The notes under the pieces: model-generated | The model's input: the letters and a program-made list of their open reading frames with translations, nothing else | Told to the model about the DNA's origin: nothing | Database searches by the model: none | Shown: in pieces, positions 22,842-33,552 of the stretch | Layout of the letters: each line of letters begins with the position of its first letter | How positions within the stretch are numbered: the first letter of the stretch is position 1 | Assembly (NCBI RefSeq): GCF_000002985.6 | Contig: NC_003280.10 | Location: forward strand, 9,606,501 to 9,670,500 | From: Caenorhabditis elegans | Lineage: Eukaryota; Nematoda; Chromadorea; Rhabditida; Rhabditidae | Length of the DNA stretch: 64,000 nucleotides | Direction of reading: 5' to 3' | Position numbers and translations under genes: made by a program

Positions 22842-24245
22842 GCGTATCTTCAAACTGGCGTATCTTGAAAAATCCACGTCTAGGAAACAAATGTTCAACT
22901 AACCAAATGTTTAAAAATATTTTTTATTTCTTTTGCATTATTTTTTATTGCAAGATACAAATTATTTGTTGAGTTACACTGATTTAAAGTCATTTTACCA
23001 AAATCACTAAAAATTTTGAGAACTGTTCTGTTGTACCAGTCATAACTCAACATTCATTGAATTTCAGAAAACAAATTTTAATGTATCTTAATTGTGAGAT
23101 ATTTTGCTACATTTTATCGGTTTAAAGTTTTTTGATATTTTCATGTTCAGCCAAGTTACAGGCCGTTTTTTGAAAAAACCCAATTTCGTCCATAAAACTC
23201 TTCATATCCAACGTATCGACTTGAAATTTTGAAAAATGATCACTTTTTTGAGGTTTCAACAATGTCCTAAAAAATATTCCAAAAAATCCTGCTAATCTCC
23301 AAAATCGTCCTCCGCCCCGAAAAACGAAAGTGGACCTTTGCCTTCCGAAAAATGGACGAAAAAATGAAATTGAGCGTTTTGGGTCGGAAAAAATATTTTC
23401 AGGATGCTGAGAACACGTTAAACACGAATATCATGTTTATTTTGAGATCCGGATGTTCTGAAAATGTCTGACATAGATTTAAAAAAGCATAGATGTATTT
23501 TCATTTTCAACGTGAAAGTTTTGTGTAGCTTTTAGATTCCAAAAGAATCTCAAAATTTAGAGACATAACCTTCACGTTGAAAATGAAAATAAATCTATGC
23601 TTTTTGAAATCTATGTCAGACATTTTCAGAACATCCGGATCCCAAAATAAACATGATATTCGTGTTTAACGTGTTCTCAGCTTTCTAAAAATATATTTTT
23701 CGACCCCAATATCCCGATTTCATTTTTTGTTCAATTTCCGAAAGGCAAAAGTCCGATTTCATTTTTCGGAGCGAAGGACGATTTTGGAGATTAGCAGGAT
23801 TTGTTGGAAAATTTTTTAAGACATTGTAGAAACCTCAAAAAAGTGAACATTTTTCAAAATTTCAAGTCGATACGTTGGATATGAAGAGTTTTATGGACGA
23901 AATTGGATTTTTTCAAAAAACGGCCTGTAACTTGGCTGAACATGAAAATGTCAAAAAAGTTTAAACTGATAAAATGTGAAAAAATATCCTGCAATTATTG
24001 TTCAACACAATTTTTGTTCTGATATTCAACGGTTGTTGAGATATGACGGGTAGAGCAGAACCGTTCTCAAAACTTTTTGTGGTTTTTGGTAAAATGTCTT
24101 TGAATCTGTGTAACTCTACAAATAATTGATATTTTGCAATGAGAAATAAAGCAAAAGAAAAAATAAATATTTTTAAACACTTTGTTAGTTGAAAACTTGT
24201 TTCCTAGACGTGGATTTTTCAAGATACCCCAGTTTGAAGATACGC
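22842..24245. mobile_element. 1.4 kb near-perfect palindrome (foldback element)
   Basis: Two arms of about 700 bp are inverted copies. The ends read GCGTATCTTCAAACTGG at the left and CCAGTTTGAAGATACGC at the right. Interior matches include CCACGTCTAGGAAACAA, AAGTCGATACGTTGGATATG and AACACGAATATCATG and their complements. The centre is about 23542, with a 5-base loop in AGATTC-CAAAA-GAATCT. No transposase frame is present. This is a palindromic non-autonomous DNA element; transcripts would fold into long dsRNA. Confidence 0.9.
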
Positions 24246-25362
24246 AATTTGGCTAGTTTAACATTTTGATTTTTGGATGTTCTTGCAATCTGCAGTTTTT
24301 TTTGCAGTTGCTGTTGACAAACCGTAAGATTCGCTCCAAGAAATAATATTTTCATACTCATAATAATATTGACGTTAACTTTTTCCTTCTTTTCTTTTCG
24401 CTTTTCATCCAGAATCCTCATCACATTTTTCTAGATATTGTGACGTCTTCTTCTCCATCTCCAGCTTCTCAATCTCAATTCAATGCTATCAACATCATCT
24501 GTGTGAAGACCTCTCTCTTTTGATTCGATTTGTCTCCTCCCCCTTACAATCTAACACTAAATAAGAGTTATTGTGCTATTCCCTCTCTCTCTCTCTTCTT
24601 CCCCCTAAAAACTCTTGAAGAGGGTCCATTAAAACTTGTTTTTCCAGACTTTTTTGCTGAAATGTTCCTCTTTCTCGCTGCGTTTTTATTGCTAATCGAA
24701 CTTTTAACACTGATTTATTTTCCTCCAATTTCCTGAATGCAGAGCTCTTAGTGCTCCGGGCATTTTCTTTGCCCTTTTTGTGAGCCAACGGTGTAAAACG
24801 TCATGCACAGTATATTTTTGTTCAGTATCATATTTGCTTTGATAGATTTTTTAGCTTTATCAAAGTGTAAATTGCACATTTTCCAAGGGAGTTTGGAGTT
24901 TCTGACTGAGGCAGGCGGGCGCAATTCGCGCCTCCATAACGCTTACTATTAGTTCTTAAAAATTCAAAAATTAATGTCCTCAAAACAGACGTCATTAAAC
25001 ATTTTGTGCCGTTCCTTTCTTTCATTACCATCTTGATGGGTTTAAGAATTCCCATGGGAAAACTTAAAGGATGAAGTCTGAAATTTGGTTGAAAATGAAA
25101 AAGGAACTTTTTCTCATAAATTAGGCTTTTAGTCTAAATGTTTTTCTTATCTGAAATATTTCAATAACAAGGTCACATTCATTAAAGTTGGTAAACACAT
25201 GATTACCAACTTGTAAAATTATGCCTGAAATTTGTTTAAAAGTAAATTAATACACTCTTTCTTCCTGATTTCTACCGTTTCTTATTTTAAAAACCAGCCG
25301 CTGACCGCGCCTACGGCGCGGGCAACGACTGGCACCATTAAAAGTATTTGACACACATACAC
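24246..25362. other. Unique-looking intergenic stretch
   Basis: No gene is supported. It has a CT-rich run near 24580-24605. Just before the tandem arrays it has a short GC palindrome, CCGCGCCTACGGCGCGG (about 25306-25322), which could be a terminal hairpin of a mobile element. Confidence 0.35.
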
Positions 25363-26660
25363 TTCCAGAATTTTCTCGATTTTTCTAGAAAGTTCTGGAA
25401 CATTCCAGAATTTTCTCGATTTTTCTAGAAAGTTCTGGAACATTCCAGAATTTTCCCGATTTATCTAGAAAGTTCTGGAACATTCCAGAATTTTTCCGAT
25501 TTTTCTAGAAAGTTCTGGAACATTCCAGAATTTTCTCGATTATTCTAGAAATTTCTGGAACATTCCAGAATTTTCCCGATTTATCTAGAAAGTTCTGGAA
25601 CATTCCAGAATTTCCTCGATTTTTCTAGAAAGTTCTGGAACATTCCAGAATTTTCTCGATTTTTCTAGAAAGTTCTGGAACATTCCAGAATTTTCTCGAT
25701 TTTTCTAGAAAGTTCTGGAACATTCCAGAATTTTCCCGATTTATCTAGAAAGTTCTGGAACATTCCAGAATTTTCTCGATTTTTCTAGAAAGTTCTGGAA
25801 CATTCCAGAATTTTCCCGATTTTTCTAGAAAGTTCTGGAACATTCCAGAATTTTCTCGATTATTCTAGAAATTTCTGGAACATTCCAGAATTTTCCCGAT
25901 TTATCTAGAAAGTTCTGGAACATTCCAGAATTTCCTCGATTTTTCTAGAAAGTTCTGGAACATTCCAGAATTTTCCCGATTTTTCTAGAAAGTTCTGGAA
26001 CATTCCAGAATTTCCTCGATTTTTCTAGAAAGTTCTGGAACATTCCAGAATTTTCCCGATTTATCTAGAAAGTTCTGGAACATTCCAGATTTTTCTCGAT
26101 TTTTCTAGAAAGTTCTGGAACATTCCAGAATTTTCTCGATTTTTCTAGAAAGTTCTGGAACATTCCAGAATTTTCTCGATTTTTCTAGAAAGTTCTGGAA
26201 CATTCCAGAATTTTCCCGATTTTTCTAGAAAGTTCTGGAACATTCCAGAATTTTCTCGATTTTTCTAGAAAATTCTGGAACATTCCAGAATTTTCTCGAT
26301 TTTTCTAGAAAGTTCTGGAACATTCCAGAATTTTCTCGATTTTTCTAGAAAGTTCTGGAACATTCCAGAATTTTCCCGATTTTTCTAGAAAGTTCTGGAA
26401 CATTCCAGAATTTTCTCGATTTTTCTAGAAAGTTCTGGAACATTCCAGAATTTTCCCGATTTATCTAGAAAGTTCTGGAACATTCCAGAGTTTTCCCGAT
26501 TTTTCTAGAAAGTTCTGGAACATTCCAGAATTTTCTCGATTTTTCTAGAAAGTTCTGGAACATTCCAGAATTTTCCCGATTTTTCTAGAAAGTTCTGGAA
26601 CATTCCAGAATTTTCCCGATTTTTCTAGAAAGTTCTGGAACATTCCAGAATTTTCCCGAT
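25363..26660. repeat. 40 bp tandem array (~32 copies) made of heat shock element pentamers
   Basis: Every 40 bp unit is exactly eight pentamers that alternate TTCnn and GAAnn; only the eighth is degenerate (GATTT). Because 40 is a multiple of 5, the alternating phase is never broken between copies. The array is in effect one continuous heat shock element of about 1.3 kb. Copies differ mainly by C/T in the seventh pentamer and TTC/ATC in the first. HSF-1 trimers bind nTTCnnGAAnnTTCn, so the array offers very many sites. No gene lies closer than about 3.5 kb. Confidence 0.95.
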
Positions 26661-26684
26661 TCTAGATTTCCAGAATTTTAGAAT

Positions 26685-27450
26685 TTTCAGAAAATTCAAA
26701 TTTCCCTCCAAAATATTTTTCTCAGAAAATTAAAATTTCCCTCCAAAATATTTTTTTCAGAAAATTTAAATTTCCCTCCAAAATATTTTTCTCAGAAAAT
26801 TAAAACTTCCCTCCAAAATATTTTTTTCAGAAAATTTAAATTTCCCTCCAAAATATTTTTTTCAGAAAATTAAAATTTCCCTCCAAAATATTTTTCTCAG
26901 AAAATTAAAATTTCCCTCCAAAATATTTTTTTCAGAAAATTTAAATTTCCCTCCAAAATATTTTTCTCAGAAAATTAAAATTTCCCTCCAAAATATTTTT
27001 TTCAGAAAATTTAAATTTCCCTCCAAAATATTTTTTTCAGAAAATTCAAATTTCCCTCCAAAATATTTTTCTCAGAAAATTAAAATTTCCCTCCAAAATA
27101 TTTTTTTCAGAAAATTTAAATTTCCCTCCAAAATATTTTTCTCAGAAAATTAAAATTTCCCTCCAAAATATTTTTTTCAGAAAATTTAAATTTCCCTCCA
27201 AAATATTTTTTTCAGAAAATTTAAATTTCCCTCCAAAATATTTTTTTCAGAAAATTTAAATTTCCCTCCAAAATATTTTTTTCAGAAAATTTAAATTTCC
27301 CGCCAAAATATTTTTCACAGAAAATTTAAATTTCCCGCCAAAATATTTTTCACAGAAAATTTAAATTTCCCGCCAAAATTTTTTTCACAGAAAATTTAAA
27401 TTTCCCGCCAAAATATTTTTCTCAGAAAATTTAAATTTCCCGCCAAAATT
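26685..27450. repeat. 35 bp tandem array (~21 copies)
   Basis: The units consist of TTTCCCTCCAAAATATTTTT followed by a variable TTCAG/CTCAG and AAAATTTAAA. The last five or so copies carry CCCGCC instead of CCCTCC, which indicates local spread of one variant. Each plus-strand unit contains a TTTTTCAG/A that matches the C. elegans 3' splice consensus. The array abuts the 15 bp array without a gap. Confidence 0.93.
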
Positions 27451-27781
27451 TTGGGTCTTACCACGGTGGGTCTCACCACGACGGGTCTCACCACGATGGG
27501 TCTCACCACGAAGGGTATCACCACGATGGGTCTCACCACGATGGGTCTCACCTCGATGGGTCTCACCACGATGGGTATCACCACGATGGGTCTCACCACG
27601 ACGGGTTTCACCACGGTTGGTCTCGCCACGATGGGTCTCGCCACGATGGGTCTCGCCACGATGGGTCTCGCCACGATGGGTCTCACCACGATGGGTCTTT
27701 CCACGATGGGTCTCTCCACGATGGGTCTCACCACGATGGGTCTCGCCACGATGGGTCTCGCCACGATGGGTCTCGCCACGA
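27451..27781. repeat. 15 bp tandem array (~22 copies), GGGTCTCACCACGAT
   Basis: The repeat unit is GGGTCTCRCCACGAY with scattered single-base variants. Both strands are open as period-5 repeat peptides (MGLTT and VARPI), which are artefacts of a 15 bp unit. The unit resembles the GTGGCGAGACCC terminus of MITE-like elements elsewhere in this window (15955, 41130, 44735, 44925), suggesting that the array arose by amplification of a transposon end. Confidence 0.93.
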
Positions 27782-27960
27782 AGAAATTTTTTTTAATTTT
27801 CCAGAAGGTTCTAGAACAATCCAGAATTTTTTCGAATTTTCCAGAAGGTTCTGGAACATTCCAGAATTTTCTAGAATTTTCCAGAAGGTTCTAAAGCTTT
27901 TCAGAATTTTCAGAAGGTTCTGGAACATTTCAGAATTTTCCCGAAGTTTCCAATTTCCCT
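27782..27960. repeat. Degenerate heat-shock-element repeats flanking the arrays
   Basis: About four diverged units of the TTCCAGAAGG-TTCTGGAACA type keep the same alternating TTC/GAA pentamer rhythm as the 40 bp array. They are probably old relatives that were separated from it by expansion of the 35 bp and 15 bp arrays. Confidence 0.75.
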
Positions 27961-27979
27961 TCCAAAGACGGAATGTCAC

Positions 27980-28205
27980 TTTTTCCCAAACTACAGTAAT
28001 CCTACCGTACTCCTACAGTACTCCTACAGTACTACTACAGTACCCCGACCATATCCCCCTACTAACCCCAAACCTATATCTCTTCAAAAGACTAAAACAC
28101 AATTTTTCCTAAACTACAGTAATCCTACCGTACTCCTACAGTACTCCTACAGTACTACTACAGTACCCCGACCATATCCCACTAATAACTCCAAACCTAT
28201 ATCCC
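27980..28205. repeat. Two direct copies of a ~123 bp ACTACAGTA-rich unit
   Basis: The block AAACTACAGTAATCCTACCG, followed by repeated TACTCCTACAGTAC and then CCCCGACCATATCCC, occurs at about 27988 and again at about 28111. Within each copy CTACAGTA recurs as a short internal repeat. It probably belongs to the same composite mobile element as the upstream arrays. Confidence 0.8.
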
Positions 28206-30127
28206 TCCAACAGCCGAAAACGCCTTGCCTTTGTAAGCTATGACGTCACTTCTTCACAAACGGAAACTATTTTTTTATATATAGGTAATGATATATATAG
28301 GTAATGATAATTTCTAAAAAATCATCGCAAGTCTTTCAATATGGCATCATCCTAAACTATAAACTATTCTCAAGTGGATACTTGGAAATTGAGACTTTTC
28401 GTAAAAGATCTTTTGATTTGGACCGTGAGAAAATAAGTTTTGGGAGTTTCTAATATGGAAGTAACTTCTCCATTTTTGTTCCAAGAATATTCAGATTCTG
28501 GAAAGAAGACGTGACTTCTTATACAATGGGAAACTGAAATTGTCATGTTAGACGGCGTGTGCAAAAAAAACATTCTAAGAATATATTGTAGTCTCTCATT
28601 GTTTGAATGAAGTCAAGTTAGACTTTTAAATAAAATTTCTCTGAAGAATGAAAGAATACTTTCGTTTTTGTGTTTTCTTTTGAACATCTAGAATTACATG
28701 CGTTCGTATTTCACTGATCTGTTTTTAATTCCTGTTCTAGTACAAAAATTCTTAATTAAAATGTTATGAAAATCTGATTTTCAGTTTTCTGAAAAAAAAC
28801 CACGAGTCGTTTTAGTTTTCAGTTTGACTTCCGGTAATCTGCACTGTATTAACATAAGGCGGTAGGCAGGCATGTAGGCAGTCAGGGAAGAATTTTATTC
28901 GCCGCCTGCATAAATTTAATGGGTGTCCTAATTTTTTTTTTGGCTATTGATATTTAAGATCTTAAACACCACACCCAATTTTTTATTCTCCAGAAAAGCT
29001 CTCTCCAAATTTCCCAGAACTTTTAGTTAAAACAATAGTTGTAGGTACATTATATCCACTCACTTCCTTCCTCAATTCTCACATTTCTCTCCTTTTCTTC
29101 TCTCTGTTCTCATTTTTCAGAAAAACAACCGAAAAAAGGTTCATTTGACAATAATAGTTTGACAATAATAATAGACATGGAGGAACATTTAGTGAGTACA
29201 GCCTAAACCAAAATTTTGGTAAAAGTTGGCTCTGAAATCTTTTTGAGCAGTTTTCTTTTAGAGCAACTTAGCGGAGAGGAGAGCACAATCAACCACCATT
29301 TATCTTTGTTAGAGTTTCGGGTGTATTCCTTTCCTTCGACCACCACAAATCTCTTTTTTCATGATTTTTATCTGAGCTTGACCTAATTTTTTATGTTTGG
29401 TGGTTTTTGACCGAGTTTGCAGAAATTTGAGTCATATTCTTTTAATTCTCTAATTTAAACTTGCTTCTGATCCAAAAACCTTAACAAGGAAAGTAAGTTA
29501 ATCTAGTCCCGGACTTCGAATCGAGACGTATGTCATTTGAAAGCTTATGGTTAGCCTAGATCACCACAAAAATTTTAGCGGCGGAACTAAACTCTTTTTT
29601 GCTTTTTGCTTTTTTGCAAAAAAATAAAAATTTCCAAAAAGCTTCCACATTGTTTGTTTGACCCTAAAGACCCCCAAAAACAATTTTTAATCGCTCATAG
29701 CCACTTTTAAGGCCATTTACTTGACCTAGAATTCAGCAAAAAAATGCACTGGAGCACTTTCAGATAGCGATTTCAGGGGTTCAGAGTTGAGTTCCGACGC
29801 TGAAATTTTTGTGGTGATCTAGTCTAAACATAAGCTTTCAAATGACATATGTCTCGATTCAAAGTCCGGGACTAGATTGACTTCCTTTCCTTGTAAGTTA
29901 AAGTCATTCACAAGATCAAAATTGTCTTTACTTTCTCTATTGCTGTGTTGTTTTCGATAAATTTTAAATTATTTCACTAGGCCACACGCACGCAACATTT
30001 CAAAAACCCCTCAAGGCCATCCTTTATCTTTTAATTAAATTTCAAAAAATTATTCGAATTTTTCACACCGCATTTCTTTAATTTCCGATCATCTTCTTTT
30101 TTCAGCTCCTAGATCCACTTACACAAA
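28206..30127. other. 5' region of the GPCR gene, including an inverted-repeat transposon
   Basis: Apart from the 409 bp element at 29485-29893 no gene is seen. An ATG at 29177 with a donor (TTA/GTGAGT) at 29193, spliced to the TTTTTTCAG before 30106, would form a leader with a short upstream frame that runs through the GPCR start codon. This suggests a 5' UTR intron of about 0.9 kb. GGCAGGCATGTAGGCAG at about 28865-28881 is a member of a scattered TAGGCAGGC motif. Confidence 0.45.
29485..29893. mobile_element. MITE with ~100 bp terminal inverted repeats, TAA flanks
   Basis: The left end CAAGGAAAGTAAGTTAATCT and the right end ...GACTTCCTTTCCTTG are inverted copies. The match continues inward through CTAGTCCCGGACTT, CGAATCGAGAC and CATTTGAAAGCTTATG and their complements. 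TAA flanks both ends (29482-29484 and 29894-29896), which may be a target site duplication. The interior has no transposase. It lies in the presumed 5' UTR intron of the GPCR gene. Confidence 0.88.
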
Positions 30128-33100
30128 ATGAGCAGTAGCACGGAAATTGCTGATACATCTGAAAATGTGCTCAGCAGCTCTGATGGTTATTCATATGAGG
30201 ATGAGTGGTGGGAAATGAATTGTTCAATTATACCGCCCGAGTTTAACAGGTTAGTTGCATTTTGCAATTTTTATTGTGCACTAGATCTTTCCAATATGCG
30301 GATCAAGTGTATAAACTATGTTCTTCTATCGTACCTACCTACCTGCCTACTTAGATAGTATACCTATAGGTAGGCATAGGTCATCTTGAAGGCAGGAGCA
30401 CATGTTTTATGCCTGTTTGGAAAGCTGAAATCAATCTAGATTAAGTCTTCTATTTTGGATAATGTATTGAATAAAACATAGCTTTCGAATAATTTATTTA
30501 TGTTGCAGAAAAACTGAAACATGATATTCTTGATTATATAATGATGCCATTCAAAAATAATTTATAAAGAAAAAAAAAATAATTTCGCACGTATGTAACT
30601 TCACTCAAGGGAAGAGTGTTCCAAAAATGAATAGCAGATTTTAGCAGGAAAGGTTCTCAGAAAACTTCTGTAACATCAAGCAATCATGAGATCGTTGAAA
30701 ACTGTGAAAAAAAAAGAAAATTAGTTAAAAAGCTAAGAAATCCTGGAGGTTGCCAATAAACGTCTTGTTGAGTTGCTTGGAACAATTTAATTTTCATGTA
30801 AAAAATTTCAAATCTTGGCATTTGCAACTTTCTGTCGAACTTTGGTTTTTATAACTTCCAGGCAAAGTTTGGCAACTTTCTGACAACTTTTCGCTCTTGA
30901 CAAACTTTTTCAGTTTCTGGGTCTGCAACTACCTACCTGCAACTTGTTTGAGCAGCTTTTCAGAAATTGTTGGTAGGAAGTTACCGCTTAAATTTCGGAC
31001 AGCTGACCTTTTTTGACATGGGCAATTATTCAATTAATCAGATACTCTAAATTCCGAATCAACTCTCTTTTGCAATCCTTTCTATTGATTGATAGCACAA
31101 TAAAGTTTTAATATTTCAGACTAATGTTGGTGGGTGTAGTTGGTGCAGTGATTGCCTTCATCTCGGTGTGCTTCAACACATTTCTCTTCGTCGTTCTCTG
31201 CAGGAATCCACGTCATAGACATTCTCACTTGGTGTATTTGATGTTTCTATCAGTAGCTGATATATTTTTATCAGCAGCCTATATTCTATTGTTTCCTGTC
31301 AATTTGTACATGGACTATTTTGCATCTGAACTGTTGGCTGCAGCATGGTGGTCTTATATGAGAATTATGATCACAATATCTCATGTATTCATTTCAACGT
31401 CAGCATTTTTAATTTGTGCAGCAGCATTTGAAAGGTTTGTACTATTCGGAAGATTTCTATTTAAAAATAATCAATATTTAAAGGTACATAACAATTTCAA
31501 AAATTGCGTGCCAGTTTGCTCGTCATCACCGGCTTATAATTATTGGGGCATGTATTTTCATTGCAATTATTGCCAAGGGGCCAATGTATTTTGAGTTTGA
31601 GGTAATTTGAAAAACTAATTATCCACTTGATAGTAATCAATTTTTTCAGGTTGTACCAAATGCGAATTGCACCGGAGTGACGTCACTAACTGCAATTCCC
31701 TCTGAATTCTCAGAGTCCGAGCCTTACAAAACTGCATATAAGGTAAACAGTTGATGGAATTCCTAGTTTAGAATATCCAAGAAAATCGAACAAATCTCAA
31801 AATAAAAAACAACTTTTCTATCAATAATTAATAATAAAATTTCCAGTTCTGGTTCCGAAATCTGCTCACAGTCGCTCTTCCCTTCATAATGTGTTTCTAC
31901 CTCAACTTTGCAATAATGCATCGTCTCCGAATTCAACACCTCGGTGCGAAACTCTTTCGATTCGCCACATCAGAGCATCGTCAGAATATCCGAGCCGCCA
32001 CGCTGATGCTTGTTGCAGTTACATGTTCATATCTGGCATCAAACCTTCTCAATGTTGTAGTATACACTTGGGAACTGGTAGATAAAGAGTCATTACTATC
32101 AGAAAACATTCGGCCTCTTTACACTTTATCTTCGGATTTGGTATCATTGCTGACTGTGGTCGCAAGTGCTTGTCGACTTCCGATTTATTTGGTTTGCAAT
32201 GCAAGGATTCGATGTGAAATTTTGGATTATGTCGATAATTGTGTGCTCACTCATTTACATATCAAACCGTATTCGGTGAGCCTTTTTTTTTGGAAAATAA
32301 AACTGAACCAGCAGTTCCCAGCTTCTACCACTGTTAGTGTAGCTCATTTTTCCATAAAGGCTTAAGTGAAATTTGAGAAAAGTATATAAATCCAGTAAGA
32401 ATAACCTAGTTTGAAAAAATTTAATCATTTTGAAACCTAGAATTTGCATATTCTTCGATGGTATTGCTAGTATTAAGAAAAAATCTAAAGATCTATTGAA
32501 ACATCAAACGTCAAAACTTCGCCTTAGGCCTGCCTGCCTACGTTCTTGTTGACTTCGGCAGAAGGCAGGCAGGTGTGCCTACGTAGTTGGTTTATCCACT
32601 TCTCCGCATGAACCTCTTCTCATAACTTCCGCCTCATTTTAGGGTCTCGGAAGTAAACGATGTCGTGCAACAACTGTAAGATATTGTGACACTGGTAGCG
32701 GTTATATGGTCTATGATGTAAGTTTGAATACACGGAATTTGAGTTATCGGCTCTGCCAAAAATGGGCATATTTGCCCCAAAATATTTTTATTTTTAAAAT
32801 GTAATGAATAATAAAATTATATTTATTCATTTAGTTAGGTTCCGAAAAACTTGTTTCAATATTACTGAATCTAAGTGTTTTAATGATTGTTTTTTAGTAT
32901 TTCGGTAAATTTTATATTTTTAACAAAAAAACTAAGACAAACCGATACAGATTTCGCAGTTATAAAAGTTTGAAGCTACAGTACTTTTTAAAGGCGCACA
33001 CCCGTTTGCATTTAACAAAAATTTGTCGCGTCGAGACCGGGTACCGTATTTTTGACGAAACAATCACGTTTTTTTCTCAATTTTCCAAAAGGGAGCATAT

Positions 33101-33552
33101 TTTATGCTGTCAAAAAAAGTAAAAATGCAAAAAAAAAGTTATCAAAAATTCAGACAAAACAAGAGGAAGTGATACCGAGTCCAGTGGTAAGACATGTATT
33201 TAACACATTTTTCTCGCATTTTCATTTGTATTCTTTATTCGATTTTCTTCCGTAACCCTGTAGTAACTCCTTCTGGCATGGGATTACTGTAATTTTTCAT
33301 TTATCTAATTATTGGAATTCTGTGATCAATTTAACAGTTTTAATATTTTTATATCAGAATTCTGATTCGAATCCAAGTTTTCACAATTTACAGGCTCCCA
33401 ATAAAAAAGGCGAGCGACGAGTTCGGTCGGTTGGAACTGGATTAGATCGAGTCGTATTATCAGTTGCCATGGGAAGTATCAAAGCATCACAGAGTACGAC
33501 ACATTTGACTATTCCACTTAATAATAATGCAATGATAATTCAAGAAGAGTGA
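30128..33552 (+). CDS. Rhodopsin-class GPCR, FMRFamide-receptor-like
   Basis: Modelled exons: 30128-30249, 31120-31438, 31515-31601, 31650-31742, 31847-32275, 32643-32717 and 33358-33552 (439 residues). The extracellular N-terminus is acidic with one possible N-glycan site (MNCSI). Seven hydrophobic helices follow: VGVVGAVIAFISVCFNTFLF (TM1), LVYLMFLSVADIFLSAAYIL (TM2), TISHVFISTSAFLICAAAFER (TM3, with ERF in the DRY position), an IIIGACIFIAIIAK helix, FWFRNLLTVALPFIMCFYL, TLMLVAVTCSYLASNLLNVV, and a final helix ending in LPIYLVCN in place of NPxxY. This pattern fits nematode peptide GPCRs of the FRPR/DMSR type. The exon 2/3 junction is uncertain: the obvious GTACAT donor would leave a 31-nt intron, so the earlier GTACTA donor was preferred. 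The basic cytoplasmic tail is spread over two exons. I do not assign a symbol. Confidence 0.85.
30250..31119. other. Intron 1 of the GPCR gene
   Basis: 870 bp without coding evidence. It holds a cluster of TACCTACCTGCCTAC and its complement near 30333-30380, a motif that recurs at 28865 and 32527. Confidence 0.6.
32276..33357. repeat. GPCR 3' introns carrying an inverted TAGGC motif and a MITE arm
   Basis: About 32527-32592 contains GCCTGCCTGCCTACG and, inverted after a short loop, GGCAGGCAGG...CCTACG. About 32968-33055 is one arm of the GGTACCGTATTTTT MITE also seen at 8864-9168, with TTTAAAGGCGCACACC and AACAAAAATTTGTCG blocks. Exon 6 (32643-32717) lies between the two. Confidence 0.7.

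Noticed and set aside
24185-24788. Open frames near the end of the palindrome
   Set aside because: Lysine/glutamate-rich reading of repeat and CT-rich DNA, with no splice partners or homology that I recognise.
25306-25322. CCGCGCCTACGGCGCGG as a transcription terminator or origin
   Set aside because: A hairpin alone is not evidence in a eukaryotic genome; more likely part of a mobile element end, left as a note.
25363-26660. CRISPR-like array
   Set aside because: Units are contiguous tandem copies with no unique spacers, in a eukaryotic context.
27396-27894. Long open frames on both strands encoding MGLTT and VARPI repeat proteins
   Set aside because: They are forced by a 15 bp tandem repeat without stop codons; no start context, splice structure or domain supports a gene.
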